A stretch of DNA of 5,955 nucleotides, taken from the NCBI GenBank assembly GCA_014799525.1, contig JAAVHW010000082.1, positions 1 through 5,955 on the forward strand. Reading direction: 5' to 3'. The notes below the pieces were generated by a model that was given only the letters and a program-made list of their open reading frames with translations, was not told the origin of the DNA and made no database searches. The stretch is from Clostridiales bacterium (GTDB lineage: Bacteria > Bacillota > Clostridia > Christensenellales > CAG-917). Shown here piece by piece: positions 1 to 5,558 of this stretch (the stretch's first letter is position 1; each line of letters starts with the position of its first letter). The translations under genes were made by a program, and so were the position numbers.

Positions 1-854
1 TCGGGATATCTCGCCCTCGCCTCCGCCGTTTGCCTAAGTGTAAGCGGCAGCTTGTCATAGCTATCGCGGCTCATCAGCTTTGCAATTGCAATAACAAGTC
101 TGCTTGAAGCGGCATAGGTCTTATCTATATTTGCCGCCTCACATATCGCGGCGCGATTTAGCTCGTTTGCAGTTTCGCGCTCGGCAATTATGCTTTGAAG
201 CTCGCTTGCACTGTCGCTAAGCCCAAGCAGGCAAAGTATGCTCAATATCTCGTCCTTGTCCTTGACGTATATCAGCTTTCCGCCGTTTCTGTCGCTCATG
301 CGCGTTTTGATATGCAAATCGCTAAGCAGCTCCATAACACCGTCCGCATGCTCCTCATCGCTGAGCTGCAGCTCGAAATGATAGCCCTGTTTCTTTTCCT
401 CGTCCTCGCTCTTCGTAGGGACGTACGTGCTTCCGCACCCAAGGTAAAGCCCCTTGAAGTACGCTTTCATACAGCACTCCTTCCTCAAAAGCTGTTGAGG
501 AAGCCCTCGCGTGAAGTTTATAAATCCCTCGTCATTTACGCCGATAAGCTCAAAGTCAGTAAGCGCCTGCATTGCAAATCCGTGCGGCACAGTCACCTTA
601 TACGGTCTTTTCTCGTTCTCGTCCGACTGCTCCGTGACCGTGCATTCCGTCGGATAAACCTTCTTAAACAAACCTGCAACACTGTTTGCGGTTTCAACAC
701 TTTCAAACTGCAAGCTCAAAACCTGCCGTCTGCCAGTGCCTTCAAGCGCACCGCAGACCTTTGTCAGCGCGGATAAAAACGCAAGCACACAGCAACCGTC
801 CTTAGGCAGTACGGTAAGCAATTCTCTGCGTGTATATTCCTTAAACGTTGCCAT
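1..854 (-). CDS. whiA: WhiA, DNA-binding regulator (3' end beyond window)
   Basis: WhiA is a DNA-binding protein with a LAGLIDADG-homing-endonuclease-like N-terminal part and a C-terminal helix-turn-helix. In Actinobacteria it controls sporulation and division genes; in Bacillus it is nucleoid-associated and affects division and chromosome segregation. The 284 codons visible show the family hallmarks: a Cys-Cys pair at residues 21-22; the stretch RKECCMKAYFKGLYLGCGS at 124-142 followed by GYHFEL at 157-162; NRAAICEAANIDK at 233-245; and the start of the HTH (LPLTLRQTAEARARYP, 269-284). WhiA proteins are usually about 315 residues, so roughly 30 residues with most of the HTH lie left of the window. 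ATG at 854 is chosen because AAGAGGAG (870-863) sits 8 bases upstream. The start overlaps the end of the PHP gene by 14 bases, so the two are probably translationally coupled. The usual neighbours rapZ and yvcK are missing between them. Identification is from remembered family motifs and is strong. Confidence 0.93.
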   Translation of the reverse strand, partial: MATFKEYTRRELLTVLPKDGCCVLAFLSALTKVCGALEGTGRRQVLSLQFESVETANSVAGLFKKVYPTECTVTEQSDENEKRPYKVTVPHGFAMQALTDFELIGVNDEGFINFTRGLPQQLLRKECCMKAYFKGLYLGCGSTYVPTKSEDEEKKQGYHFELQLSDEEHADGVMELLSDLHIKTRMSDRNGGKLIYVKDKDEILSILCLLGLSDSASELQSIIAERETANELNRAAICEAANIDKTYAASSRLVIAIAKLMSRDSYDKLPLTLRQTAEARARYP

Positions 855-1629
855 GCGTCCAGCTCCTCTTATCCTTGAATACTGGCAGTCTGCCGTCTAT
901 GCCGTACACTCTGTCAATAGGCACGGAGTGCTTTTCAATAAACTCTGCAACCGCATTGAACTTCCCCGTTCTTTTAGTATCATGCGCGTCGCTGCCTACA
1001 ATAAACTTCACACCGCTCTTTATCGCCTCCTCGATTCCGCCCTCCAAAGCGTCAAGATGCTTTGCGTTAAGCTCGATATATACGCCGTGACGGGCGGCAC
1101 ACTCGCATACTGCGGCAAAGTCTATAGGCGCGCGGTGTCCGATATGCGCAAGCACGTCAATGGGATAGCTTTCCATAACCGCAATATAAGCCTCGGTATT
1201 CTGATATACAATCTTCTCCTTAGCGGCAGAGCTTCCAAAGCCGTTTACTCTTATCCACTTTTTGTCCTCGCCTGCAAACTTAGGTGAAATATACCTATGA
1301 AAGCCTGCGATAAGAACGTCGCATCCGCGTATTGCGTATTGCGGCACGTCCAGCCTGTGCCCAACGATATTTCCCTCTATTCCCTGCAGAACCTTTACAC
1401 CGCAAGAGCTCAAGCGGCCTATTTGCCTTTTCTGCGCCTTGAACTTTCTCTCTGTCATATGACACAGCATAGTCGCAAAGGAATGATCTGCAATAGCAAT
1501 CTCGCAAAGCCCTCTTTTCTTTGCAATTGCAGCATGCCGCGCAACCGTCGTGCGCCCGTCGCTTGCAAACGTATGAAGATGATAGTCCCCCACACTTCGT
1601 GTGTTTGACTCTGCAAATTTCCCTTTCAC
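841..1629 (-). CDS. PHP-family metal-dependent phosphoesterase (YcdX-like)
   Basis: This 262-residue protein has the polymerase-and-histidinol-phosphatase (PHP) fold, a barrel whose His/Asp/Glu residues hold a di- or trinuclear metal site that hydrolyses phosphoesters. Visible ligands are H17-x-H19 and D24 (DYHLHTFASDG), H49 (IADHS), E85 (GIEGNI), H111 (AGFHR), H162 (LAHIGH) and D214-x-H216 (GSDAHD). The order and spacing resemble E. coli YcdX, so a cytoplasmic phosphatase is likely; the substrate is unknown. All expected ligands are present and the length is normal. The start is GTG at 1629: GAGGA (1641-1637) lies 7 bases upstream, and the nearby ATG at 1632 opens a frame that stops after two codons. 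A second GTG (residue 13) lacks a ribosome site. The gene follows murB after 65 bases and overlaps whiA, as expected for an operon. The first dozen codons belong to a tandem duplication of the translation start. Confidence 0.88.
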   Translation of the reverse strand: MKGKFAESNTRSVGDYHLHTFASDGRTTVARHAAIAKKRGLCEIAIADHSFATMLCHMTERKFKAQKRQIGRLSSCGVKVLQGIEGNIVGHRLDVPQYAIRGCDVLIAGFHRYISPKFAGEDKKWIRVNGFGSSAAKEKIVYQNTEAYIAVMESYPIDVLAHIGHRAPIDFAAVCECAARHGVYIELNAKHLDALEGGIEEAIKSGVKFIVGSDAHDTKRTGKFNAVAEFIEKHSVPIDRVYGIDGRLPVFKDKRSWTHGNV

Positions 1630-1684
1630 GCCATTATCCTCGTGTGTTTAACTCTGCTAACTTCCTTTTCAAACTATTATCCTC
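1599..1684 (-). repeat. 43-bp tandem duplication spanning ribosome site and start of the PHP gene
   Basis: Read on the minus strand, unit A (1684-1642) and unit B (1641-1599) are each 43 bases and agree at 36 positions by hand alignment, with no gaps. Both begin with GAGGATAAT, carry a start codon at position 13 (TTG in A, GTG in B) and end in AAACACAC. Unit B is the working ribosome site plus first codons of the PHP gene; unit A lies wholly between murB and the PHP gene. After unit B the sequence CACACGAAGTGTG can form a 5-bp hairpin within codons 9-13. Confidence 0.85.
1634..1672 (-). CDS. 12-codon leader minicistron from duplicated translation start
   Basis: A TTG codon at 1672-1670, preceded by GAGGA (1684-1680) with the same 7-base spacing used by the PHP gene, opens a frame for MKRKLAELNTRG that ends in TAA at 1636-1634. 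That stop overlaps the GAGGATAA ribosome-site segment of the PHP gene. The peptide resembles the first residues of the PHP protein (MKGKFAESNTR) because both come from a 43-bp tandem duplication. Whether it is translated is unknown. If it is, a ribosome ending there would stop on top of the PHP ribosome site and could feed or block initiation. The alternative is that it is merely a decaying copy with no function. Confidence 0.4.
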   Translation of the reverse strand: MKRKLAELNTRG

Positions 1685-1694
1685 TTGTTGCACG

Positions 1695-2744
1695 TCAGTT
1701 CAAATATACAAACTCCCTTTTCAGTGTCACGCCAAACTTCGTGTACACTTCCTTCTCGCACAGCGTTACGAGTGACATAAAATCGTTCGCAGTAGCTCCG
1801 CCCATATTCACAATAAAATTGCCGTGCATATCCGATATCATCGCGCCACCAATGCGAGTGCCTTTTAGTCCGCAATCTTCAATAAGCTTGCCGCTTGCAA
1901 TCTCGCCGTTTGCAAACACGCTTCCGCAGGACGGATATTTTGGTTGCTTTGCAGCCCTTATCGCCAAATACTTTTTAGACAGCTCCACGGACTTATCATA
2001 CTCCATTTCACGTCCCGTAATTGTCGCACCAAGTATGATAGCGTTCACGCCCTGCCTATATCCAAAGCTCAAGGTATCGCGGCTTACTTGCTCCACAGCG
2101 CATTTCGTCAATATGCCGCCATTGTCATACTCAAGCCTTAAAACGCGCACTTCCTTTATGCAATCCGCCGTTTGCGAGTTGAACGCGCCTGCATTCATTC
2201 GCACCGCGCCGCCAACCGTAGCAGGTACGCCGCTCAAAAACTCAAGGCCGCCCATTCCGCTTGCTCTAAGTGCGGCAGTCACGTCGCATATGCGCGCACC
2301 GCACTCGGCGTATACTCCAAAGCCGCAAGCTTTCAGACCATTCAACAGCCTTGTGCTTATTATCGGCACTCCCAAAAGCCCGTCCGCAATGACTACGTTT
2401 GAGCCGCCGCCGAGTATAAAAGCCCTTATACCTCGTTCCAAAAATGCGGAATATATTTTTACAAACTCATCTTCGCATTCAGGCGTAAACACGCACGCGC
2501 TTCCGCCGCCCTTAAAGGTTGTGAGTACGCTTGCCGTTTCCACTTGAAACTCTATGCCGCACTCGGTTGCCACCTCTTTGCAGACGTCAATTATGCCATT
2601 TGAGCAATAATCAGTTTTGCCGTTTTCGCAATCAACTGTTTCATAGCTTACGTAATCACCGTATCTGCCATTTGAGCATATGTTCGTTATGCCGCTTAGA
2701 CAAGGATTAGTCTTGCCCTCTTCATTAAATCTCCACTCTGACAT
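1695..2744 (-). CDS. murB: MurB, UDP-N-acetylenolpyruvoylglucosamine reductase with repeat-built N-terminal extension
   Basis: MurB is a cytoplasmic FAD enzyme that uses NADPH to reduce UDP-GlcNAc-enolpyruvate to UDP-MurNAc, the second committed step of peptidoglycan synthesis. The FAD-binding core shows TTFKGGGSA (75-83), LGGGSNVVIADG (111-122) and SGVPATVGGAVRMNAGAF (171-188). The C-terminal domain shows SFGYR (226-230), PSCGSVF (271-277, with the proton-donor Ser at 275), SGKLIEDCGLKG (284-295), HGNFIVN (307-313) and a terminal Glu (344) matching the catalytic Glu. The protein is 349 residues against about 300 for compact clostridial or bacillar forms. The excess is residues 1-55, a Cys/Gly/Asn-rich tract of 8-residue repeats. 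ATG at 2744 is the first start after an in-frame TAA 12 bases upstream. There is no Shine-Dalgarno before it. A GTG at codon 58 has AAAGAGG directly abutting it, too close to act. Its own promoter lies in the 66-base gap after uvrC. Confidence 0.93.
   Translation of the reverse strand: MSEWRFNEEGKTNPCLSGITNICSNGRYGDYVSYETVDCENGKTDYCSNGIIDVCKEVATECGIEFQVETASVLTTFKGGGSACVFTPECEDEFVKIYSAFLERGIRAFILGGGSNVVIADGLLGVPIISTRLLNGLKACGFGVYAECGARICDVTAALRASGMGGLEFLSGVPATVGGAVRMNAGAFNSQTADCIKEVRVLRLEYDNGGILTKCAVEQVSRDTLSFGYRQGVNAIILGATITGREMEYDKSVELSKKYLAIRAAKQPKYPSCGSVFANGEIASGKLIEDCGLKGTRIGGAMISDMHGNFIVNMGGATANDFMSLVTLCEKEVYTKFGVTLKREFVYLN
2583..2726 (-). repeat. Degenerate 24-bp (8-codon) repeats in the 5' part of murB
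   Basis: Six consecutive 24-base units cover codons 7-54, with a weaker seventh at codons 55-62. The consensus is Cys-x-Asn-Gly-x-Thr-Asp-x. GGC (Gly) is at position 4 in five of the six units. TGC or TGT (Cys) opens units at codons 15, 23, 39, 47 and 55, exactly 8 apart with one skipped at 31 (Tyr). A Thr codon sits at position 6 in most units. The best pair, 2606-2594 and 2678-2666, shares 13 identical bases 72 bp apart. The third unit (codons 31-38) is the most decayed. The repeat keeps frame throughout. Confidence 0.75.
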
Positions 2745-2776
2745 AAAACTATTTTATGCAGAGTGCGAGCCTTGTT

Positions 2777-2805
2777 ATTATATAATAAATAAATTTATAT
2801 TACAA
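2777..2805 (-). promoter_or_regulatory. Promoter for murB-PHP-whiA
   Basis: TTGTAA (2805-2800), a 17-base spacer and a perfect TATAAT (2782-2777) lie between the uvrC stop and murB. Transcription would start near 2770, leaving about 26 bases before the murB ATG with no Shine-Dalgarno. A second candidate -10, TAAAAT (2756-2751), ends six bases before the ATG, the same geometry as at uvrC, but its -35 is poor. No terminator is visible after uvrC, so readthrough from uvrC is also possible. Confidence 0.6.
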
Positions 2806-2810
2806 GCCCA

Positions 2811-4676
2811 TTACTCTTCATCGCCGTCAATTTTTACTGGCGTATCCACATCCATCTGCCCGCTATCTTCCGCCTTAGCCGCGCCCAACTGTTCGAGGAT
2901 ATATTCCGCCTTGGCAATTGAAATTCCGTCAAGCTCGGCAAGCTCCGCCGCGGTTTTATGCTTTATCTGCTCCACAGACCCAAAGCGGCGTATAAGCGCG
3001 CTTGCGGTTTTCTCGCCTACGCCCTTGATATTTTTGAGTGCGCTCTCGCTCAGATGCTTGCTCCTTAGCGACCTATGGAATGTTATTGCAAAGCGGTGTG
3101 ACTCGTCTCTGACTCTTTGCAAAAGCTGCAGTGCTACGCTATCCTTTGGCAGTATCACAGGCTCCGTCGGGTCGCTTCCAAGAAAAACCTCTTCCTCGCG
3201 CTTGGCAAGCGAGATTATCTCAATATCCTCTCTTCCCGTCACCGCCTGCGCCTCCTTAGCGTACGCAAGCTGTCCCTTGCCGCCGTCAATAAGCAGCAGG
3301 TCTGGGATAGAACCAAAGCTCTCATCCTCGTCATGAAGCTTGTTGAGCCTTCTTGTAAGCACCTCTTTCATACAGGCAAAGTCGTTGTTGCCCTCGACGG
3401 TCTTAATCTTGAACTTGCGATAGTGCGCCTTCTTCGGCTGACCTCCCTCGAACACGACCATGCTCGCAACCTTATCCGTACCCGATATATGCGAAATATC
3501 GTAGCCCTCTATGCGGTTTGGCAGAGTTTTAAGCCCAAGCAACTCTGCAAGCTGTCTGACCGCGCCCGTTGTGCGAAGCTCCTTGCGCTCGTCCTGCGTG
3601 CCGTGCTTGACCATAGCGTCATACGCGTTGGAATGCGCAAGCTCCAAAAGCTGTTTGCGCACACCCTGCTTTGGCTCTACCACTCGCACCGTGTGCGGAC
3701 AAAGCTTGCATATCGCCTCTTCAAGGCTTAGCACATCCTCAACGCCGTCCGTCACAACCTCATCGCAAAGCGGCGCATTGTTGACATAATATTGATAGAT
3801 ATATGACGCCAAGTCCTCATCCGCCGCGCTTACGGTGAAGTTTTCGCCGCCAACCAGCTTACCGCCGCGAACGACAAGCATATTTATAGCGGAAATTATG
3901 CCATTGCTTTCAAATGCAAATATATCAAGATTGAAGTCCTTTGGAAGTGCGCTAACCTGCTTACGCACGATTTTGTCAAGCACTTGCAGCTTATTGCGAT
4001 AGTTTAGCGCAACCTCAAAATTCTCCTCATCGGCAAATTTTCTCATCTTCTCATTGAGTACGCGCTCTACCTCGCGGTCGTTGCCCTTCAAGAAGTCTAT
4101 CACCTTTTGTATCTCCGCCTTATACTCCTCGCTGCTTATCTCTCCCGAGCAAGGCGCAAGACACCGCCCGAGGTGTTTATTAAGACATGGGCGCGTCGGC
4201 TTAGACATATCGCGGTTGCAATCTCGCACGCTAAAAGCCGTATGAATGAGGTCCGTTATGTCACGTACGTTTACGGACTGCATATACGGTCCAAAATACT
4301 TCGCACCGTCATTTTTCAGCCTTCTAACCACCTCGATTTTAGGAAAAGCCTGTTTCATATCCACTCGCAAAAACGGATATGCCTTGTCATCTTTAAGAAG
4401 TATGTTGTATCTCGGAGTATGTTTTTTTATAAGATTGTTTTCAGTGACAAGCGCGTCCACCTCGCTCGCGCAGATGATATAGCGGAAGTCATCCACGTGT
4501 TCAAGCATAGCCATAACCTTTGCCGTACGATTAGACAGGTTGAAAAAATACGACTTCAATCTGTTCTTCAGATTCTTCGCCTTTCCAACATAAATAATCT
4601 CCCCCGCTGAGTCCAGCATCATGTACACCCCAGGGTTTGTCGGCACGTCTTTAAGCTTTGCTTTAAAATCAACCAT
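2811..4676 (-). CDS. uvrC: UvrC, excinuclease ABC subunit C
   Basis: UvrC is the nuclease of UvrABC nucleotide excision repair; it cuts 3' and then 5' of a lesion once UvrB is loaded. The 621 residues show the full layout. The GIY-YIG nuclease comes first (GVY at 16-18, YVG at 29-31, R39, E79). Four cysteines (C153, C164, C172, C176) match the spacing of the Fe-S cluster ligands of E. coli UvrC. The UVR motif that contacts UvrB is at about 205-240. The RNase-H-like nuclease has D393 (GYDISH), D464 (LLIDGGKGQL) and H527 (RDESHRFAI). Tandem helix-hairpin-helix motifs lie at about 548-598, followed by a short acidic tail. ATG at 4676 is chosen because MVDFKAKLKDVPTNPGVY is the usual family start. 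An in-frame GTG 19 codons upstream would place the promoter inside the gene. No Shine-Dalgarno precedes the ATG. The gene is intact and heads the minus-strand block. Confidence 0.96.
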   Translation of the reverse strand: MVDFKAKLKDVPTNPGVYMMLDSAGEIIYVGKAKNLKNRLKSYFFNLSNRTAKVMAMLEHVDDFRYIICASEVDALVTENNLIKKHTPRYNILLKDDKAYPFLRVDMKQAFPKIEVVRRLKNDGAKYFGPYMQSVNVRDITDLIHTAFSVRDCNRDMSKPTRPCLNKHLGRCLAPCSGEISSEEYKAEIQKVIDFLKGNDREVERVLNEKMRKFADEENFEVALNYRNKLQVLDKIVRKQVSALPKDFNLDIFAFESNGIISAINMLVVRGGKLVGGENFTVSAADEDLASYIYQYYVNNAPLCDEVVTDGVEDVLSLEEAICKLCPHTVRVVEPKQGVRKQLLELAHSNAYDAMVKHGTQDERKELRTTGAVRQLAELLGLKTLPNRIEGYDISHISGTDKVASMVVFEGGQPKKAHYRKFKIKTVEGNNDFACMKEVLTRRLNKLHDEDESFGSIPDLLLIDGGKGQLAYAKEAQAVTGREDIEIISLAKREEEVFLGSDPTEPVILPKDSVALQLLQRVRDESHRFAITFHRSLRSKHLSESALKNIKGVGEKTASALIRRFGSVEQIKHKTAAELAELDGISIAKAEYILEQLGAAKAEDSGQMDVDTPVKIDGDEE

Positions 4677-4682
4677 AGTTAT

Positions 4683-4711
4683 ATTATAGCCTAAAAAAAG
4701 ATAAATGGCAA
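4683..4711 (-). promoter_or_regulatory. uvrC promoter, predicted leaderless
   Basis: TTGCCA (4711-4706; five of six consensus bases), a 17-base spacer and a perfect TATAAT (4688-4683) are followed by only six bases before the uvrC ATG (4676). Transcription normally begins six to seven bases past the -10, so the mRNA should begin at or beside the A of the ATG. There is no room for a ribosome-binding site and none is seen. Confidence 0.75.
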
Positions 4712-4763
4712 TCTGCATAATTACATAGTGCACGATTTATAATTCTTAAAATAATCATTTTGA

Positions 4764-4804
4764 TGTGAAGATTGGCACAACAAAAAACGTGCCGACGGTG
4801 CGCA
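4764..4804. repeat. Dispersed intergenic repeat, copy 1
   Basis: This 41-base stretch matches the sequence at 5810-5852 at 34 positions by hand alignment, with one 2-base gap in the A-run. Shared parts are GATTGGC, CAACAAAAAA and a GC-rich small palindrome followed by TGCGCA. In this copy the palindrome arms (GTGCC/GGTGC on the plus strand) pair only with two G-U wobbles in plus-strand RNA, and would have two A-C mismatches in minus-strand RNA. It is therefore a poor terminator here, unlike copy 2. Confidence 0.65.
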
Positions 4805-4808
4805 AGAT

Positions 4809-4842
4809 AAAAAAATAGCAACCCTACAAAAGTGGAGTTGCT
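4809..4842 (-). terminator. Rho-independent terminator of the lipoprotein gene
   Basis: On the minus strand AGCAAC (4842-4837) pairs with GTTGCT (4822-4817). Two inner G-C pairs follow after a one-base bulge, and the hairpin is followed by one A and seven T (4815-4809). It begins 34 bases past the lipoprotein stop codon and should insulate uvrC from that transcript. Four T follow the hairpin on the plus strand, so weak activity that way is possible, but no plus-strand gene precedes it. Between the hairpin and the gene lies a 10-base direct repeat (tatcaaca twice, 4845-4862) of no evident role. Confidence 0.8.
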
Positions 4843-4875
4843 TTTATCAACATGTATCAACACGAACTTTGAATG

Positions 4876-5451
4876 TTATAGCGTTTCAACATATCCAGAT
4901 ACTGAAATTACTTCGGTACTCAACAACGAGAACCCGAAACCGTAGACTCCATTATCAGTGCACAAATCAATTATCGAACCAAAACCATTTCCGTTCGAAT
5001 CTAAGTTACACGATATTACATTTGTAATTATTTTTATTTGAGGGTCAACATATTTGTACTTACATAAAACTTTAACTTCGACTTCCACCTTGCATTCATA
5101 AAACTTGACAAGCGTGCTTGTAGATGAAACATCGACACGACTTCTAACCTTTTCATATAGCCAAGTGCTACCCGATAAAATATTATTTCTATCCCCAGTA
5201 CCCTCGCATTCTGCTGATATGTCCAAATATTGGTCATAATTCAATAGAGTCAAGTAAGTTTTGGGTTTAACGGTAGAAGCCCCTCCGCCATTGTTATTAG
5301 ATGAGCCGTTACCATAATTATTAGAATTGTCATTCCCATAATTTGGAGTGTTTGAATAGCCTCCACTGCTTTCACCACACGCCGTCAATGTCGCCATTGT
5401 AGCAACTAAAATCAAAACAACTGCAATAATTGTAATAACTGTTTTTTTCAT
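4876..5451 (-). CDS. Secreted lipoprotein of unknown function
   Basis: The 191-residue product begins with a lipoprotein signal peptide: MKK, a hydrophobic core at about 4-21 and the lipobox LTAC with the lipidated Cys at 25. It should be anchored to the outer face of the membrane. Residues 26-60 are a flexible Gly/Ser/Asn linker with repeated NNYGN-like pieces. The remainder (about 61-191) is rich in Val, Ile, Thr and Tyr and looks like a single beta-sheet domain. It opens with TYLTLLNYDQYLDI and ends in a Phe/Ser/Val segment. I do not recognise the domain. ATG at 5451 has AGGAG (5465-5461) nine bases upstream. The gene is visibly more AT-rich than the uvrC-whiA block and has its own promoter and terminator. 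It is divergent from a small HTH regulator that probably controls it. Confidence 0.85.
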   Translation of the reverse strand: MKKTVITIIAVVLILVATMATLTACGESSGGYSNTPNYGNDNSNNYGNGSSNNNGGGASTVKPKTYLTLLNYDQYLDISAECEGTGDRNNILSGSTWLYEKVRSRVDVSSTSTLVKFYECKVEVEVKVLCKYKYVDPQIKIITNVISCNLDSNGNGFGSIIDLCTDNGVYGFGFSLLSTEVISVSGYVETL

Positions 5452-5480
5452 TTGTTCATACTCCTAATTTTACTGTCAAT

Positions 5481-5510
5481 ATAATATTATGATTACTAAT
5501 CATATGTCAA
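5481..5510 (-). promoter_or_regulatory. Promoter of the lipoprotein gene
   Basis: A perfect TTGACA (5510-5505), an 18-base spacer and TATTAT (5486-5481; five of six) precede the lipoprotein gene. Transcription would start near 5474, giving a leader of about 23 bases that contains the AGGAG ribosome site. The spacer contains a perfect palindrome, so a bound repressor would block RNA polymerase directly. Confidence 0.7.
5489..5503. promoter_or_regulatory. Operator-like palindrome in the lipoprotein promoter
   Basis: ATGATTACTAATCAT is a perfect inverted repeat of 7-base arms around one base. It lies between the -35 and -10 boxes of the lipoprotein promoter. Its size and symmetry suit a dimeric Xre/Cro-type repressor such as the one encoded 56 bases away. 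The same half-site recurs at 5521-5527 and at 5559-5565. The binding protein is inferred, not shown. Confidence 0.6.
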
Positions 5511-5511
5511 G

Positions 5512-5538
5512 AATTTTATGATGATTAGTCATAAAATT
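5512..5538. promoter_or_regulatory. Inverted repeat before the HTH gene, second putative operator
   Basis: Ten-base arms AATTTTATGA and TCATAAAATT (5512-5521 and 5529-5538) match perfectly around seven bases. The centre holds ATGATTAGTCAT (5521-5532), a shortened relative of the palindrome at 5489-5503. Candidate -10 boxes for the HTH gene, TATGAT (5517-5522) or TAAAAT (5532-5537), fall inside it; neither has a convincing -35. Binding here would give autoregulation. Confidence 0.5.
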
Positions 5539-5558
5539 TTTTCTATGGAGATTTGCAT

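Noticed and set aside
195..1287. Plus-strand open frames opposite whiA and the PHP gene
   Set aside because: They are antisense shadows of genes with recognisable conserved motifs, with low-complexity products and no start signals.
1591..1603. Small CACAC/GTGTG hairpin in the PHP gene as a terminator or riboswitch
   Set aside because: It is only five base pairs, within coding sequence and without a T-run; kept only as part of the duplicated-start observation.
1642..2547. 301-codon plus-strand open frame opposite murB
   Set aside because: It lies antisense to a clear MurB with all family motifs; the Ser/Pro-rich product matches nothing known and there is no ribosome site.
4677..4733. Upstream GTG start that would add 19 residues to UvrC
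   Set aside because: The family start is MVDFKAKL at 4676, and the extension would run through a near-perfect promoter.
4787..4804. Terminator at dispersed repeat copy 1 on the minus strand
   Set aside because: In minus-strand RNA the stem has two adjacent A-C mismatches, and a far better hairpin with seven T lies at 4809-4842.
5553..5558. TTG start adding two residues to the HTH protein
   Set aside because: GGAG is only two bases from this TTG but 8 bases from the ATG at 5559.
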